A DNA stretch of 64,000 nt from Amycolatopsis camponoti (GCF_902497555.1 NZ_CABVGP010000003.1:806001-870000); one strand, 5' to 3'. Counted from the first letter of the stretch, positions 53,597 to 62,564 are shown. The notes: generated by a model not told the origin, from the letters alone. A program made the numbers and translations.

Positions 53597-53989
53597 ATGA
53601 AACCCCTCGGCTGGTGGCTTCGCCACGTCCACGAGCTTCTCGAATCCTCCATGGCCCAGGCCCTCGACGCCGAGTCGCTGAGCCGCCGGCACTGGCAGGT
53701 ACTCAACACGATCGCCCTCGGCGCCCGCACGCCGGAGGAGGTCGACGCGGCACTGGCGCCGTTCGTCGCCGCCGACGGCCCGATGGCCGCCAAGGTGGCC
53801 GACCTCCGGGCTCGCGGCTGGGTCGCCGAAGACGGCGAACTCACCGAGGCGGGCCGCGAAGCCCACGCCCGGGTCGAGGAGCGCGTCGAAGCCTTCCGCG
53901 CCACGGTGACCCGCGGGATCAGCGACGACGACTACCGCACGACGGTCCGCACCCTGGAGCGTTGCGCGGCGAACCTCGAGAGCGACTGA
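53597..53989 (+). CDS. Small winged-helix (MarR-like) protein
   Basis: A 130-residue protein with a predicted MarR-like arrangement: N-terminal helix MKPLGWWLRHVHELLESSM, a reader region LSRRHWQVLNTIALGARTPEEV, a wing near EDGELTEAGREAHARV, and a C-terminal helix. The recognition helix is not canonical, so a non-DNA-binding relative is possible. The ATG has GGAG five bases upstream; earlier TTG readings lack support. It is divergent from a true MarR gene and precedes the dioxygenase. Confidence 0.65.
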   Translation: MKPLGWWLRHVHELLESSMAQALDAESLSRRHWQVLNTIALGARTPEEVDAALAPFVAADGPMAAKVADLRARGWVAEDGELTEAGREAHARVEERVEAFRATVTRGISDDDYRTTVRTLERCAANLESD

Positions 53990-54030
53990 AGGAATATCCC
54001 GGGGAGCACGGGCGTCAGGTATCCTAGTAG

Positions 54031-54042
54031 TTGAACTTTCAA
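54031..54042 (+). promoter_or_regulatory. Dyad in the dioxygenase leader
   Basis: TTGAA-CT-TTCAA lies between a candidate -10 (TATCCT, 54020-54025) and the ATG at 54058. A repressor bound here would block early transcription; one of the two winged-helix proteins upstream is a possible binder. Confidence 0.45.
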
Positions 54043-54057
54043 GCACTGGAGCCGTCG

Positions 54058-54828
54058 ATGACCCGCACCCCGGTCCTCTACCTCAGCCACGGAGCGCCGC
54101 CGCTCGCCGACGACACCACGTGGACCCGCCAGCTCGCCGCCTGGTCGGCCGACCTGCCCCGGCCCCGCGCGATCCTGGTCGTGTCGGCGCACTGGGAGGA
54201 GGCGCCGCTGACCATCGCGGCCACGACGACCGTGCCGCTCGTGTACGACTTCTGGGGCTTCCCGGACCGCTACTACCAGGTCAAATACGCGGCGCCGGGC
54301 GCGCCCGAGCTGGCCGCGAAGGTGCGGAAGCTGCTCCGCTCGACGGAGACGCCGGTGCACGACGCGCCGGAGCGCGGCCTCGACCACGGCGCCTACGTGC
54401 CGCTCGTCGAGATGTACCCGGACGCCGACATCCCGGTGCTGCAGGTTTCGATGCCTTCGCTCGACCCGCAGGAGCTGTTCGACCTCGGCCGCAAGCTCGC
54501 GCCGCTGCGCGACGAAGGCGTGCTGATCATCGGCAGCGGTTTCTTCACCCACAACCTGAGCGGCATGGCCCGCGCCACCGACGGGACACCGCCCGCGTGG
54601 TCGGCCGAGTTCGACCACTGGGGCGACGAGGTGGTGCGCGGCGGCGACGTCGACGCGCTGCTCGACTTCCGGCACAAGGCGCCGGCGGCGGCGCTCGCGC
54701 ACCCGCGGATCGAGCACTTCGCGCCGCTGTTCGTCTCCCTCGGCGCGACCGCGGAGGAGAAGTCCGGCCGCACGGTGATCGACGGGTTCTGGCACGGCCT
54801 GGCGAAGCGCTCGCTGCAGTTCTCCTGA
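54058..54828 (+). CDS. Class III extradiol ring-cleavage dioxygenase (LigB/DODA type)
   Basis: A 256-residue enzyme of the LigB superfamily, 4,5-DOPA-dioxygenase-like. Candidate metal ligands are H11 in LSHGAPP, H45 in VVSAHWE, and a later His in GSGFFTHN (H165); H110 in LDHGAYVPL is the typical catalytic histidine. In the bacterial YgiD-like branch these enzymes use a zinc or iron centre. The substrate is probably a catechol or quinol, consistent with the nearby MarR-type regulators that often sense phenolics (inference). Confidence 0.87.
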   Translation: MTRTPVLYLSHGAPPLADDTTWTRQLAAWSADLPRPRAILVVSAHWEEAPLTIAATTTVPLVYDFWGFPDRYYQVKYAAPGAPELAAKVRKLLRSTETPVHDAPERGLDHGAYVPLVEMYPDADIPVLQVSMPSLDPQELFDLGRKLAPLRDEGVLIIGSGFFTHNLSGMARATDGTPPAWSAEFDHWGDEVVRGGDVDALLDFRHKAPAAALAHPRIEHFAPLFVSLGATAEEKSGRTVIDGFWHGLAKRSLQFS

Positions 54829-54845
54829 CCTTCCCGGACACACGA

Positions 54846-54883
54846 ACGAGCCCCAAGAGCCGGATTCGGCTCTTGGGGCTCGT
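54846..54883. terminator. Perfect bidirectional terminator
   Basis: Arms of 17 bases at 54846-54862 and 54867-54883 are fully complementary around a GATT loop. The hairpin separates the dioxygenase from the convergent chaplin-like gene. Confidence 0.8.
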
Positions 54884-55012
54884 CCTCTCCAGGGAAGGAG
54901 AGCTTCATCGGTCGTCAGGCACTCCGTGCGAGGAGACCTCGCGGCGCGTGGAGCGCCTGCCGGGGTTGGCGGGCCGGACGGGGTCTGGCTGAACCCGCCC
55001 GGCAGTACCGAA

Positions 55013-58000
55013 CTACTTGCGCTTGACCAGACCCAGCAGCTTCGCGAGGAAGCCGGTCGAGTCGAGGCCCGACATCGCCGGAACCTGCGCGGCCGGGGCC
55101 GCGCTGTCCAGCACCGGCAGCTTCGCGTTCACCGGCAGGGCCGGGGCGGCGGGCAGCGCGGCCGGGGCGGCCGGCAGCGCCGGGGTCACCGGGAGGGCGA
55201 CCGGCAGGGTCGGGACGCCGCCACCCAGGGCGGGCAGCGCCGGCAGCGCGACGGGCAGGCCACCGGTCGGCAGGTCCGCACGCTCGGTGCCACCCAGCGC
55301 CGGCAGCGACGGCAGCAGGCCGCCGCTCAGGGCGGGGATGTGCACCGGCAGGCCACCGGTCGGCAGGTCGGCGCGCTCGCCGCCGCCGGCCAGGGAACCG
55401 CCCAGGCCCGAAAGCCCGTTCAGGCCCGGCAGGCCACCCGCGGTCGGCAGGTGGGGCAGCCCGGCCATCGGGCTCACCGGCACGTCGGCACGCTCGGCCG
55501 GAACGGCCGTCGGCAGCGCGGGCAGGCCCGCGGTGGGCAGCCCCGCCGTCGGCAGGCCACTGGCCAGCCCGGTCAGCGAGGGCAGCTCGCCGGCACCCAG
55601 CTCCGAACCTTCGACCGGGTTCGCGATCGTGTCGGCCGCGTCCGTGGCCTCACCGTTGATGCTGGTCATGTCGGTCGCGTCCGCGGTGGCGACACCGAGC
55701 AGCTCGAGGGGGACCCCGAAGATCTGCACCGGCGCCACGATGTCGTGGTAGAAGTTGTACCCCGACAGGCTGGATCCGTCACCCTCGGTGACCGGCTCGC
55801 CGCCGTTCTGCGTGGTCAGCGAGTTGTCGCCGACAGCGTGCGCGACGCCGCCCACGGTCACCGCGTCGCCGAACAGCTGCGCGATCGCCGTGGCCGGGAT
55901 GTCGAGGATGTTGCCGGAGATGGCGCCCTCGACACCCGAGGTGGTGTCGTCGCCCGCGTTCTGCACGGACGTCGTGTTGATCCCGGTGCCGCTGGCGACA
56001 CCCGCCGCGCTGACGGCGTCACCGAAGACCTGCGCCACCGGCAGCGCGTCGGCGCCGATGATGTTGCCGGCCACGCTGCCGCGGTCACCGTTGGTGGTGG
56101 CGTCGCCACCGGCCTGCGACATCGTGTCGCTCGTGCCCAGGCCGTGGCCCAGGGCCGCACCCGCGACACCGTCGCTGAACAGCTGCGCGGCACCCGCGAT
56201 CGGGGCCTTCACGATGTTGCCGGCCAGCGCACCGTCCTGCCCGTCGGTGAGGGCGTCGCCGCCCGCCGAGGAGTCGGTGATGTTGTCGTTCTCACCGGTG
56301 CCGATGCCCGCGAGGGCGGCACCGCTGCCGGCGGCCAGCACCGGGAGCGAGACCGGGGCCTCGATGATGTTGCCGGCGCCGGCGCCCGCGGGGCCGTTCG
56401 CCGTGACGTCGCCGCCCGCGTTGGACGTCGTGTCGGTCGAGCCCTTGCCGTGGCCCTGGCCGACGAACGCGCCGCCGATGTTGGCGACCTGCACCGGCAG
56501 CGAAGCCGGCACGGTGCCCAGGTTCGAGCTCAGGAAGCCGTTGTCGTCGTGGGTGCTGCCACCGCCGCCGCCGGAGACGACCTTGGTCTCGTCGGCCGAG
56601 CCGGAGCCCTGGCCGATGAACGAGCCGCCCACGCCGAAGACCTCGGCGGGCAGGCCGACCGGCACCTGGACGACGTTGCCCGAGCCGGACGAGTCGTTGC
56701 CCTGCGTGCCGTCGTACGCCCCGGCGGTGACCGTCTTGTCCTCGGTCGCCGTGCCGGACGCGTTGCCGATGTGGCTGCCGCCGATACCGAAGACCTCGGG
56801 CGCGCCCGCGGTCTGGGTGTTGACGATGTTGCCGCCGAGGACGGAGTCGTTGCCCTTGGTGTAGCTGCCGTTGCCCGCGTTGGCGTCGGTGGTGTTGTCG
56901 TGCGCGGCGTTGGCCTGGCCGATGTAGGTGCCACCGATGCCGAAGGCCTCGACCGGCAGCGCGACCGACGGGTTCAGGACGTTGCCCGAGCCGCTCGCGT
57001 TGTCACCGGCGGTCTTGACGAAGCCGCCCGAGTCGACCGTGCTGGAGGAGCTGCCGGTCTCGGGGATGCCCGCCGAGGCGTTGCCGATCCACGAGCCCGC
57101 GACACCCGCGACGTTCGCGATCGGGGACAGCGAGGCCGCCCCGCCGTTGCCGGACAGGAACGAGTCGTTGCCGCTCGTCTCGAGGTAGGTCGGGATGCCG
57201 AGGCTGCCCTCGCGCGTGTCCCCGGCCGTGGCGTCGGCGGAGGTGTTGCAGCCGTCGGAGTTCGACAGCGAGCCCCACACGGCGCCCGAGTTGCAGTTGA
57301 ACTTGACCGGCAGGGCGATCGGCGCGCCGACCACGTTGCCCGATCCCGCGCTGTTGTCGCCGGAGCTGAACAGCGAGCCGCCGGAGGTCGCGACGGTGTC
57401 GGCCGAGTAGCCGTGGCTCTGGCCGTTGCCGAGCAGGTACGACGCGGCGTTGCCGGTCACCTGCACCGGGGTGGCGAGCTGGCCCGCGACCACGTTGCCG
57501 GAGAGCGAGGAGCCGTCGCCGTTGGTGTCGACGTTCCCGGTCTCGTTGGTGCTCTGGCTGGCCGACCCACCGGTCACGCGGCCGGTGCCGCCGGCGACGC
57601 CGCCGCCGTTCCCGGCGATCTGCACGGGGAGGGCCCAGTCGAGGGCGACCGCGTTGCCCGCGAGGCTGGAGTCCTGGCCCGTCGTCGCGATGTCCTGGTT
57701 GTGGTCCCAGGTCTGCGTGTGGTCGCCGCCCTGGACGTTCGCGTCGCCGATCACGCCGACCGCGTTGTCCACGATCTGGATCGGGACGACGACGTCGCCG
57801 GTGACCTTGTTGCCCTTGAGGTTGTTGTGCCCCGGGGTGAACGCGCCCGCGCCGTCGGCCTTGGTGGCACCGCCGAGGGTGCTCTGGCTGATCGGGCTGG
57901 CTTCGTCGAGCTGCTTAGCCGCTTCGTTCGCCGCGTTGGTGACCGGCTTGGTGCTCAGCTCCGTCTGCCCGGCGGGCAGGTCCAGCTGGCCGAAGGGGGT

Positions 58001-58171
58001 GCCGACCGCGTTGTTGGCTTCCTGGATGGGAGCCGTGACGTTCAGGTCGAGCGGGGACGCCGGGGCGTCCGGGTTGACGTTCTCGTCGGCCGAAGCGATG
58101 CCGGTACCCAGCATCAGCAACCCACCGGTGACAAGTGCGGTCTGGAGTCCGCGCTTTGCCCACGTCTGCAT
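55013..58171 (-). CDS. Giant chaplin-like repeat surface protein
   Basis: A 1052-residue exported protein. The signal peptide (1-28) resembles those of chaplins. Residues about 115-850 are made of roughly 14 units with the pattern (S/A)GN(I/V)(I/V)xxPxxLPxxVFGxGGxxIG, matching the chaplin core SGNVVQVPVHVPVNVCGN. The conserved Asn (Tyr in the last unit) recurs at 397, 448, 499, 550, 601, 652, 703, 754 and 805, an exact 51-residue period. Only the unit at 277-310 keeps two cysteines (C293, C308), as in true chaplins. A Leu/Pro/Ala-rich tail holds ERADLPTGGLPV repeats; there is no LPXTG. The ATG follows AAAGGAG. Chaplins form hydrophobic amyloid coats on aerial hyphae; a similar surface role is inferred. 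Confidence 0.75.
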   Translation of the reverse strand: MQTWAKRGLQTALVTGGLLMLGTGIASADENVNPDAPASPLDLNVTAPIQEANNAVGTPFGQLDLPAGQTELSTKPVTNAANEAAKQLDEASPISQSTLGGATKADGAGAFTPGHNNLKGNKVTGDVVVPIQIVDNAVGVIGDANVQGGDHTQTWDHNQDIATTGQDSSLAGNAVALDWALPVQIAGNGGGVAGGTGRVTGGSASQSTNETGNVDTNGDGSSLSGNVVAGQLATPVQVTGNAASYLLGNGQSHGYSADTVATSGGSLFSSGDNSAGSGNVVGAPIALPVKFNCNSGAVWGSLSNSDGCNTSADATAGDTREGSLGIPTYLETSGNDSFLSGNGGAASLSPIANVAGVAGSWIGNASAGIPETGSSSSTVDSGGFVKTAGDNASGSGNVLNPSVALPVEAFGIGGTYIGQANAAHDNTTDANAGNGSYTKGNDSVLGGNIVNTQTAGAPEVFGIGGSHIGNASGTATEDKTVTAGAYDGTQGNDSSGSGNVVQVPVGLPAEVFGVGGSFIGQGSGSADETKVVSGGGGGSTHDDNGFLSSNLGTVPASLPVQVANIGGAFVGQGHGKGSTDTTSNAGGDVTANGPAGAGAGNIIEAPVSLPVLAAGSGAALAGIGTGENDNITDSSAGGDALTDGQDGALAGNIVKAPIAGAAQLFSDGVAGAALGHGLGTSDTMSQAGGDATTNGDRGSVAGNIIGADALPVAQVFGDAVSAAGVASGTGINTTSVQNAGDDTTSGVEGAISGNILDIPATAIAQLFGDAVTVGGVAHAVGDNSLTTQNGGEPVTEGDGSSLSGYNFYHDIVAPVQIFGVPLELLGVATADATDMTSINGEATDAADTIANPVEGSELGAGELPSLTGLASGLPTAGLPTAGLPALPTAVPAERADVPVSPMAGLPHLPTAGGLPGLNGLSGLGGSLAGGGERADLPTGGLPVHIPALSGGLLPSLPALGGTERADLPTGGLPVALPALPALGGGVPTLPVALPVTPALPAAPAALPAAPALPVNAKLPVLDSAAPAAQVPAMSGLDSTGFLAKLLGLVKRK
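55622..57811 (-). repeat. Chaplin-like repeat array (153-base period in the 3' part)
   Basis: The coding repeats of the chaplin-like gene. From about 56983 down to 55757 the units recur every 153 bases; the earlier ones are spaced 141 to 189 bases. The protein pattern is well conserved and the DNA less so, which points to old duplications kept by selection. Downstream, ERADLPTGGLPV is encoded twice in 55250-55378. Confidence 0.75.
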
Positions 58172-58380
58172 GGGGTTTTTCTCCTTTATTTCGGGTTCCC
58201 TTGCGGGCTTATGGGGGTGCGCTCGTCGAATTCGAAATGGGGTCCGAGCCGCACCGAGGGGGGAAGGAACTGCGTGCGGGCGCAACAAAGCGCACCGCCG
58301 TGTCACGGGAAATCCGCGGACGCAGGAGCCGTCAGAGGAAGACGGGTCCGGGCGCGTCAGCGACCCGTGAAGGGAGGTGT

Positions 58381-59289
58381 TCAGTCAGGAGTGACGCCGG
58401 GCTGCTCGCCCGGGGTGCGCATCGCGGTGCGCAGGCCGGCGCGGCTCATGGCCGCGACGGCGGAGTCGACGGCTTCGGTCGTCCAGAAGGGGACGCCGAA
58501 GTTGAGGCCGTCGAGGTGACCACCGGGGGCAGTGCTGCCACCCGGGGCGGTGGGGACGGACGGCGCAACCGGAAGCTGCACCGGGGCCAGCGGCGACGGC
58601 AGATCACGGTGCCCGGTGCGGGACTCGCCCGCGGCACTGGTGACGTCGTCGTGCTGGAAACCCGTCGGCATCGCGAGCACGGCTCGCAGCGCGGCGGGGA
58701 GCTGGACGGTCGAGACGGCGACCGTGTCCGCGGCCTGGCCGACACCCGTGGTCACCGGCTCCTGCTCGACCGGGGCGAGCCCCGGGAGCGGAACCAGGTC
58801 ACCGTGGGCGGCCGGGTCGAGCAGCTGCAGCACGTCGTGCGCCGGCTCGGGGGTGAAGGTCTGCTCGAGGACCTGGCGGGTGTCCTGCGGCTGGCGGACG
58901 ATGTGCTCGACCGCACCGAGGGTGCGCTTCGCCGGGCTCACGACGGCGTCGCCGGCGAGGTCCGAAACCGAGTCGCCGACGCGGTCGGACACCTCGTGGC
59001 CGAGGGTGCGGGCGCACGGCTCGCTCCACGCCGTGGCGTCCTGGTGGCAGCTCGAGTCGGCGACATCGGTCGCCGCGCTCGACGCGCCGTTGTCCACGTC
59101 GCCGAGGCTGCCGGTGGCGGCCTCGGTGATCGGGGCGGTGTCGACGGTGTCCGCGGAGGCGGTCGCACCGGAGACGAGCCACGCGGCGGCGGTGCCGGCG
59201 ACGGCGCCGCCGAGGACGAGCAGCGCACGCGACACGAGACGGCGAGCGCGCTTGGCACCCTGCCCCTCGTTCGTCGCGGTGTTCGCCAC
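58381..59289 (-). CDS. Secreted protein upstream of the chaplin-like gene
   Basis: A 302-residue exported protein that I do not recognise. After an N-terminal basic stretch (AKRARRLVSRALLV) a hydrophobic signal segment ends near ASADTVDT. The mature part is Ala/Asp/Pro-rich with one close cysteine pair (SSCHQDATAWSEPCARTL), followed by a long disordered Pro/Gly segment and a C-terminal amphipathic stretch. GTG 59289 has GAGGAGA at good spacing. It lies 209 bases upstream of the chaplin-like gene on the same strand and may be its functional partner (inference). Confidence 0.65.
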   Translation of the reverse strand: MANTATNEGQGAKRARRLVSRALLVLGGAVAGTAAAWLVSGATASADTVDTAPITEAATGSLGDVDNGASSAATDVADSSCHQDATAWSEPCARTLGHEVSDRVGDSVSDLAGDAVVSPAKRTLGAVEHIVRQPQDTRQVLEQTFTPEPAHDVLQLLDPAAHGDLVPLPGLAPVEQEPVTTGVGQAADTVAVSTVQLPAALRAVLAMPTGFQHDDVTSAAGESRTGHRDLPSPLAPVQLPVAPSVPTAPGGSTAPGGHLDGLNFGVPFWTTEAVDSAVAAMSRAGLRTAMRTPGEQPGVTPD

Positions 59290-59512
59290 TCGTCGTCTCC
59301 TCGTGCTGGGTTCGTGATCGATCGGCAACATTGCGTTGCGGAAGCGACCTAACCAAATCCGGGACGCGCCGCGCACCTTTGACGCGACTTGATGCCCCCA
59401 TCGTGTGAACGACACACTGTGTAGCCCGGTCTGACGGCGGGTGATCACCCCTGGCAGCGATCGGTGCCGGACGCGGCCGCGGGAAAGCGGCCGAATCGGG
59501 CGGTCCAGCCAG

Positions 59513-59525
59513 TACGGTGTGGCGG
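59513..59525 (+). promoter_or_regulatory. Leaderless promoter -10 for the AI-2E transporter
   Basis: TACGGT at 59513-59518, six bases, then GTG 59525. GTG 59519 directly abuts the -10 and could not be in the transcript, so 59525 is the better start. Confidence 0.6.
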
Positions 59526-60763
59526 TGAGCCACGCGCGACGCGAAGACCCGTTCCTGCCGGAGCACGAGGACATCACGGGACTGATCCCCCGCGGGCTGC
59601 GCATCAGCGCCGCGCTCGCGTGGCGGTTCATCGTGGTGGTCGCGGCGCTGTACGCGGTGGTGTGGGTGATCGGCTACCTCTCGGTCGTCGTCATCCCGCT
59701 GTCCATCGCCCTCCTGGTTTCGGCGCTCCTCGCGCCGGCGGTGCAGAAGCTGGTGGCGGTGAAGTTCCCGCGCGGGCTGGCGACCGCGATCGTCCTCATC
59801 GCCGGGCTGGCCGTGCTGGGCGGGCTGCTGACGTTCGTCGTCACCCAGTTCTCCTCCGGTCTGCCGCAGCTGCAGCAGCAGGTGAACGCGAGCCTCGACC
59901 AGATCAAGAACTGGCTGCTCAACGGCCCGCCGCACCTGCGCCAGGAGCAGATCCAGGACTTCATCAACCAGGCGATCGGCTTCATCCAGAACAACCAGGC
60001 GTCCATCACGACGACCGCGCTGACGACGGCGAGCACGGTCGGCGAGATCCTCACCGGCTTCCTGCTGACGCTGTTCATCACGATCTTCTTCCTCAGCGGC
60101 GGCGAAGGCATCTGGTCGTTCCTCGTCCGCGCGGTGCCCCGCCCGGTCCGCAACCGGGTCGACGTCGCCGGGCGCCGCGGGTTCGCGTCGCTGGTCAGCT
60201 ACGTGCGGGCGACGGCCGCGGTCGCGATCGTCGACGCGGTCGGCATCGGCGTCGGCCTGTGGATCATGGGCGTGCCCCTGGTGATCCCGCTGGCGACGCT
60301 GGTCTTCATCGGCGCCTTCATCCCCATCATCGGCGCCGTCATCACCGGCGGTGTCGCCGTGCTGATCGCCCTGGTGACGAACGGGTTCATCGGCGCCGTG
60401 ATCGTGCTGGCCATCGTGATCGGCGTGATGCAGCTGGAGAGCCACATCCTGCAGCCGCTGCTGCTCGGGCGAGCCGTGAAGCTGCACCCGCTGGCCGTGG
60501 TCCTGGCCATCACCGCCGGCCTGGTCGCGGGCGGGATCGCCGGCGCGCTGCTGGCCGTGCCGCTGCTGGCCGTGCTGAACGCCGGCGTCCGGTCGCTGCT
60601 GCACGAGACCAACCCGGACCCGGCCGAGGTGAACGTCCTGAAGGACCAGGCCGCGCAGCCGAACGACGCCGAACCCGGGGGCCCGAAGGCCGAGATCGCG
60701 ACGGTCGGCGAGGAGGAGGCCGCCGCGTCACCGGCCGAGCCGCCGAAGCGCGACAAGTCGTGA
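59525..60763 (+). CDS. AI-2E family transporter (PerM/TqsA type)
   Basis: A 412-residue membrane protein with eight predicted helices in the AI-2E/PerM arrangement: paired N-terminal helices, a long amphipathic region (near 120-170), then FIGAFIPIIGAVITGG and the LESHILQPLLLGRAVKLHP block, which is the family hallmark. Members export small molecules or act as antiporters; the name does not imply autoinducer transport here. The acidic C-terminal tail is disordered. The stop overlaps the start of the kinase at 60760 (GTGA), so the transporter and the two-component system form an operon. Confidence 0.88.
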   Translation: MSHARREDPFLPEHEDITGLIPRGLRISAALAWRFIVVVAALYAVVWVIGYLSVVVIPLSIALLVSALLAPAVQKLVAVKFPRGLATAIVLIAGLAVLGGLLTFVVTQFSSGLPQLQQQVNASLDQIKNWLLNGPPHLRQEQIQDFINQAIGFIQNNQASITTTALTTASTVGEILTGFLLTLFITIFFLSGGEGIWSFLVRAVPRPVRNRVDVAGRRGFASLVSYVRATAAVAIVDAVGIGVGLWIMGVPLVIPLATLVFIGAFIPIIGAVITGGVAVLIALVTNGFIGAVIVLAIVIGVMQLESHILQPLLLGRAVKLHPLAVVLAITAGLVAGGIAGALLAVPLLAVLNAGVRSLLHETNPDPAEVNVLKDQAAQPNDAEPGGPKAEIATVGEEEAAASPAEPPKRDKS

Positions 60764-61896
60764 CCACCCGGCGGTCACCGGACCCGATCACGCCCATGTG
60801 GCGTGGCGTGCTGGCGTTCCGCCTGCTCACCTGGGCGTTCGCCTGCGGCACCGTGATCGTCCAAAGCGGGCACTACCAGCGGGAATGGCTCGCCTGGACG
60901 ATCCTCGGCGTGATGGCCCTGTGGTCGGTGGTCAGCAGCTTCTTCTACCTGCGCGAGCGCACGCGGCCGCCGGCACTGGTCGTCTTCGACCTCGTGTTCA
61001 CGACCGCGTTGCTGCTGACCTCGCCCTGGGTGCTCAGCGACGCGCAGTTCGCGTTGAACGTCCCGCTCATCACGACGGTGTGGGCGGCGGTGCCGGCCGT
61101 CGCCGCGGGCGCGCGCTTCGGTGCGAGCGGCGGGGTGCTGGCCGGGCTGGTCCTCGGCGTCGCGACCGGGCTGGCGCGGGAGAAGTTCGACCTCGACGTC
61201 GCCCGCGACGGCGTCCTGCTCGCCGCAGCCGGGCTGCTGGTCGGCATGGCGGCGACGATGGGACGGCGGTCCGCGGCACGGCTGGAGCAGGCGCTGCGGA
61301 AGGAAGCGGCGACGGCCGAGCGGGAACGGCTGGCCCGGTCGATCCACGACAGCGTGCTGCAGGTGCTGGCCCGGGTCCGCAAGCGCGGCAACGAGGTCGG
61401 CGGGGAAGCGGCCGAGCTGGCGAAGCTGGCCGGTGAGCAGGAGATCGCGCTGCGGTCGCTGGTGACGACCGAGCCGCTGAGGTCGAACGACGGCGAAACC
61501 GCGAGCCTGCGGGCCGCGCTGCAACTGCTCGCGACGTCGTCGGTGCAGGTCTCGACCCCGGCGGACGACGTCGAGCTGCCCGCGCACGTCACCGACGAAC
61601 TGGTCGCCGTGACGCGCGAAGCGCTCTCGAACGTGGAGAAGCACGCGGGCCCCGACGCGCGGGCCTGGGTGCTTCTGGAAGACCTCGGTGGCGAGGTCGT
61701 GGTCAGCGTCCGCGACGACGGACCGGGCATTCCGGACGGCGTTCTCGAGCGAGCGGCCGCGGCCGGGCACCTCGGCGTGGTGGAATCCATCCGGGGGAGG
61801 GTGCGCGACCTCGGTGGGAGCGCGACCCTCGACACCGGGCCCGGCCGGGGCACGGAGTGGGAGGTCAGGGTGCCGAGCACGAGGGGTGCGAGATGA
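60760..61896 (+). CDS. MacS-like sensor histidine kinase (DUF5931 type)
   Basis: A 378-residue kinase with an N-terminal block of five or six transmembrane helices (residues 15-165) resembling DUF5931, a coiled linker, a HisKA_3 domain with His196 in LARSIHDSVLQ, and an HATPase domain with NVEKHAG and DDGPGIPDGV. This is the layout of MacS of the MacRS system, which in related actinobacteria controls membrane proteins. It overlaps both neighbours by four bases. Confidence 0.85.
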   Translation: MTTRRSPDPITPMWRGVLAFRLLTWAFACGTVIVQSGHYQREWLAWTILGVMALWSVVSSFFYLRERTRPPALVVFDLVFTTALLLTSPWVLSDAQFALNVPLITTVWAAVPAVAAGARFGASGGVLAGLVLGVATGLAREKFDLDVARDGVLLAAAGLLVGMAATMGRRSAARLEQALRKEAATAERERLARSIHDSVLQVLARVRKRGNEVGGEAAELAKLAGEQEIALRSLVTTEPLRSNDGETASLRAALQLLATSSVQVSTPADDVELPAHVTDELVAVTREALSNVEKHAGPDARAWVLLEDLGGEVVVSVRDDGPGIPDGVLERAAAAGHLGVVESIRGRVRDLGGSATLDTGPGRGTEWEVRVPSTRGAR

Positions 61897-62561
61897 GCGA
61901 CGAGCCGCGGATCTCCGTGATGGTGGTCGACGACCACCCGATCTGGCGTGACGGGGTGGCCCGCGACCTGACCGAGCACGGCTTCGACGTGCGGGCGACC
62001 GCCCCGGACGCCGGGGCGGCGCTGCGGATCGCGAAGACCGTGCTGCCGGACGTCGTGCTGATGGACCTCAACCTCGGCACGACCTCCGGCGTGGACGCCA
62101 CCCGCGAGATCACGGCGGCGCTGCCGTCGACGAAGGTACTGGTGCTGTCCGCGAGCGGCGAGCACAAGGACGTCCTCGAGGCGGTGAAGGCCGGCGCGTC
62201 CGGCTACCTGGTCAAGTCGGCGTCCGCGGCGGAGCTGGTGGACGCGGTGCGCCGGACCGCGGCCGGCGACCCCGTGTTCACCGCGGGCCTGGCCGGGCTG
62301 GTGCTCGGCGAGTACCGGCGGATGGCCGACGCGTCGATCGAGGACACCGCGGGCGCCGAGCCGCCCCGGCTGACCGAGCGCGAAACGGACGTCCTGCGCC
62401 TGGTCGCGAAGGGGCTGACCGCGCGGCAGATCGCCGAGCGGCTCGTGCTGTCGCACCGCACGGTCGAGAACCACGTGCAGTCGACGCTGCGGAAGCTGCA
62501 GCTGCACAACCGCGTCGAGCTGGCCCGGTACGCGATCGAGCACGGCCTCGACGAGGAGTAG
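61893..62561 (+). CDS. MacR-like NarL family response regulator
   Basis: A 222-residue regulator with acidic pair D13/D14, phospho-acceptor D58 in VVLMDLNLG, the receiver lysine in YLVKSA, and a LuxR-type helix-turn-helix in LTERETDVLRLVAKGLTARQ. The ATG overlaps the kinase stop (ATGA). The pair with the AI-2E transporter makes a three-gene operon; the lipoprotein at 62565 is convergent with it. Confidence 0.93.
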   Translation: MSDEPRISVMVVDDHPIWRDGVARDLTEHGFDVRATAPDAGAALRIAKTVLPDVVLMDLNLGTTSGVDATREITAALPSTKVLVLSASGEHKDVLEAVKAGASGYLVKSASAAELVDAVRRTAAGDPVFTAGLAGLVLGEYRRMADASIEDTAGAEPPRLTERETDVLRLVAKGLTARQIAERLVLSHRTVENHVQSTLRKLQLHNRVELARYAIEHGLDEE

Positions 62562-62564
62562 CCG

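Noticed and set aside
58172..58380. A riboswitch before the chaplin-like gene
   Set aside because: The 209-base leader contains GC-rich stretches and AAAGGAG but no motif I could match to ydaO, cyclic di-GMP or other known classes.
54926..58519. Long open reading frame of about 1200 codons on the plus strand opposite the chaplin-like gene
   Set aside because: It is rich in Arg, Gly, Val and Asp in the way antisense frames of high-GC genes are, has no signal peptide or domain, and opposes a gene with clear repeats and a signal peptide.
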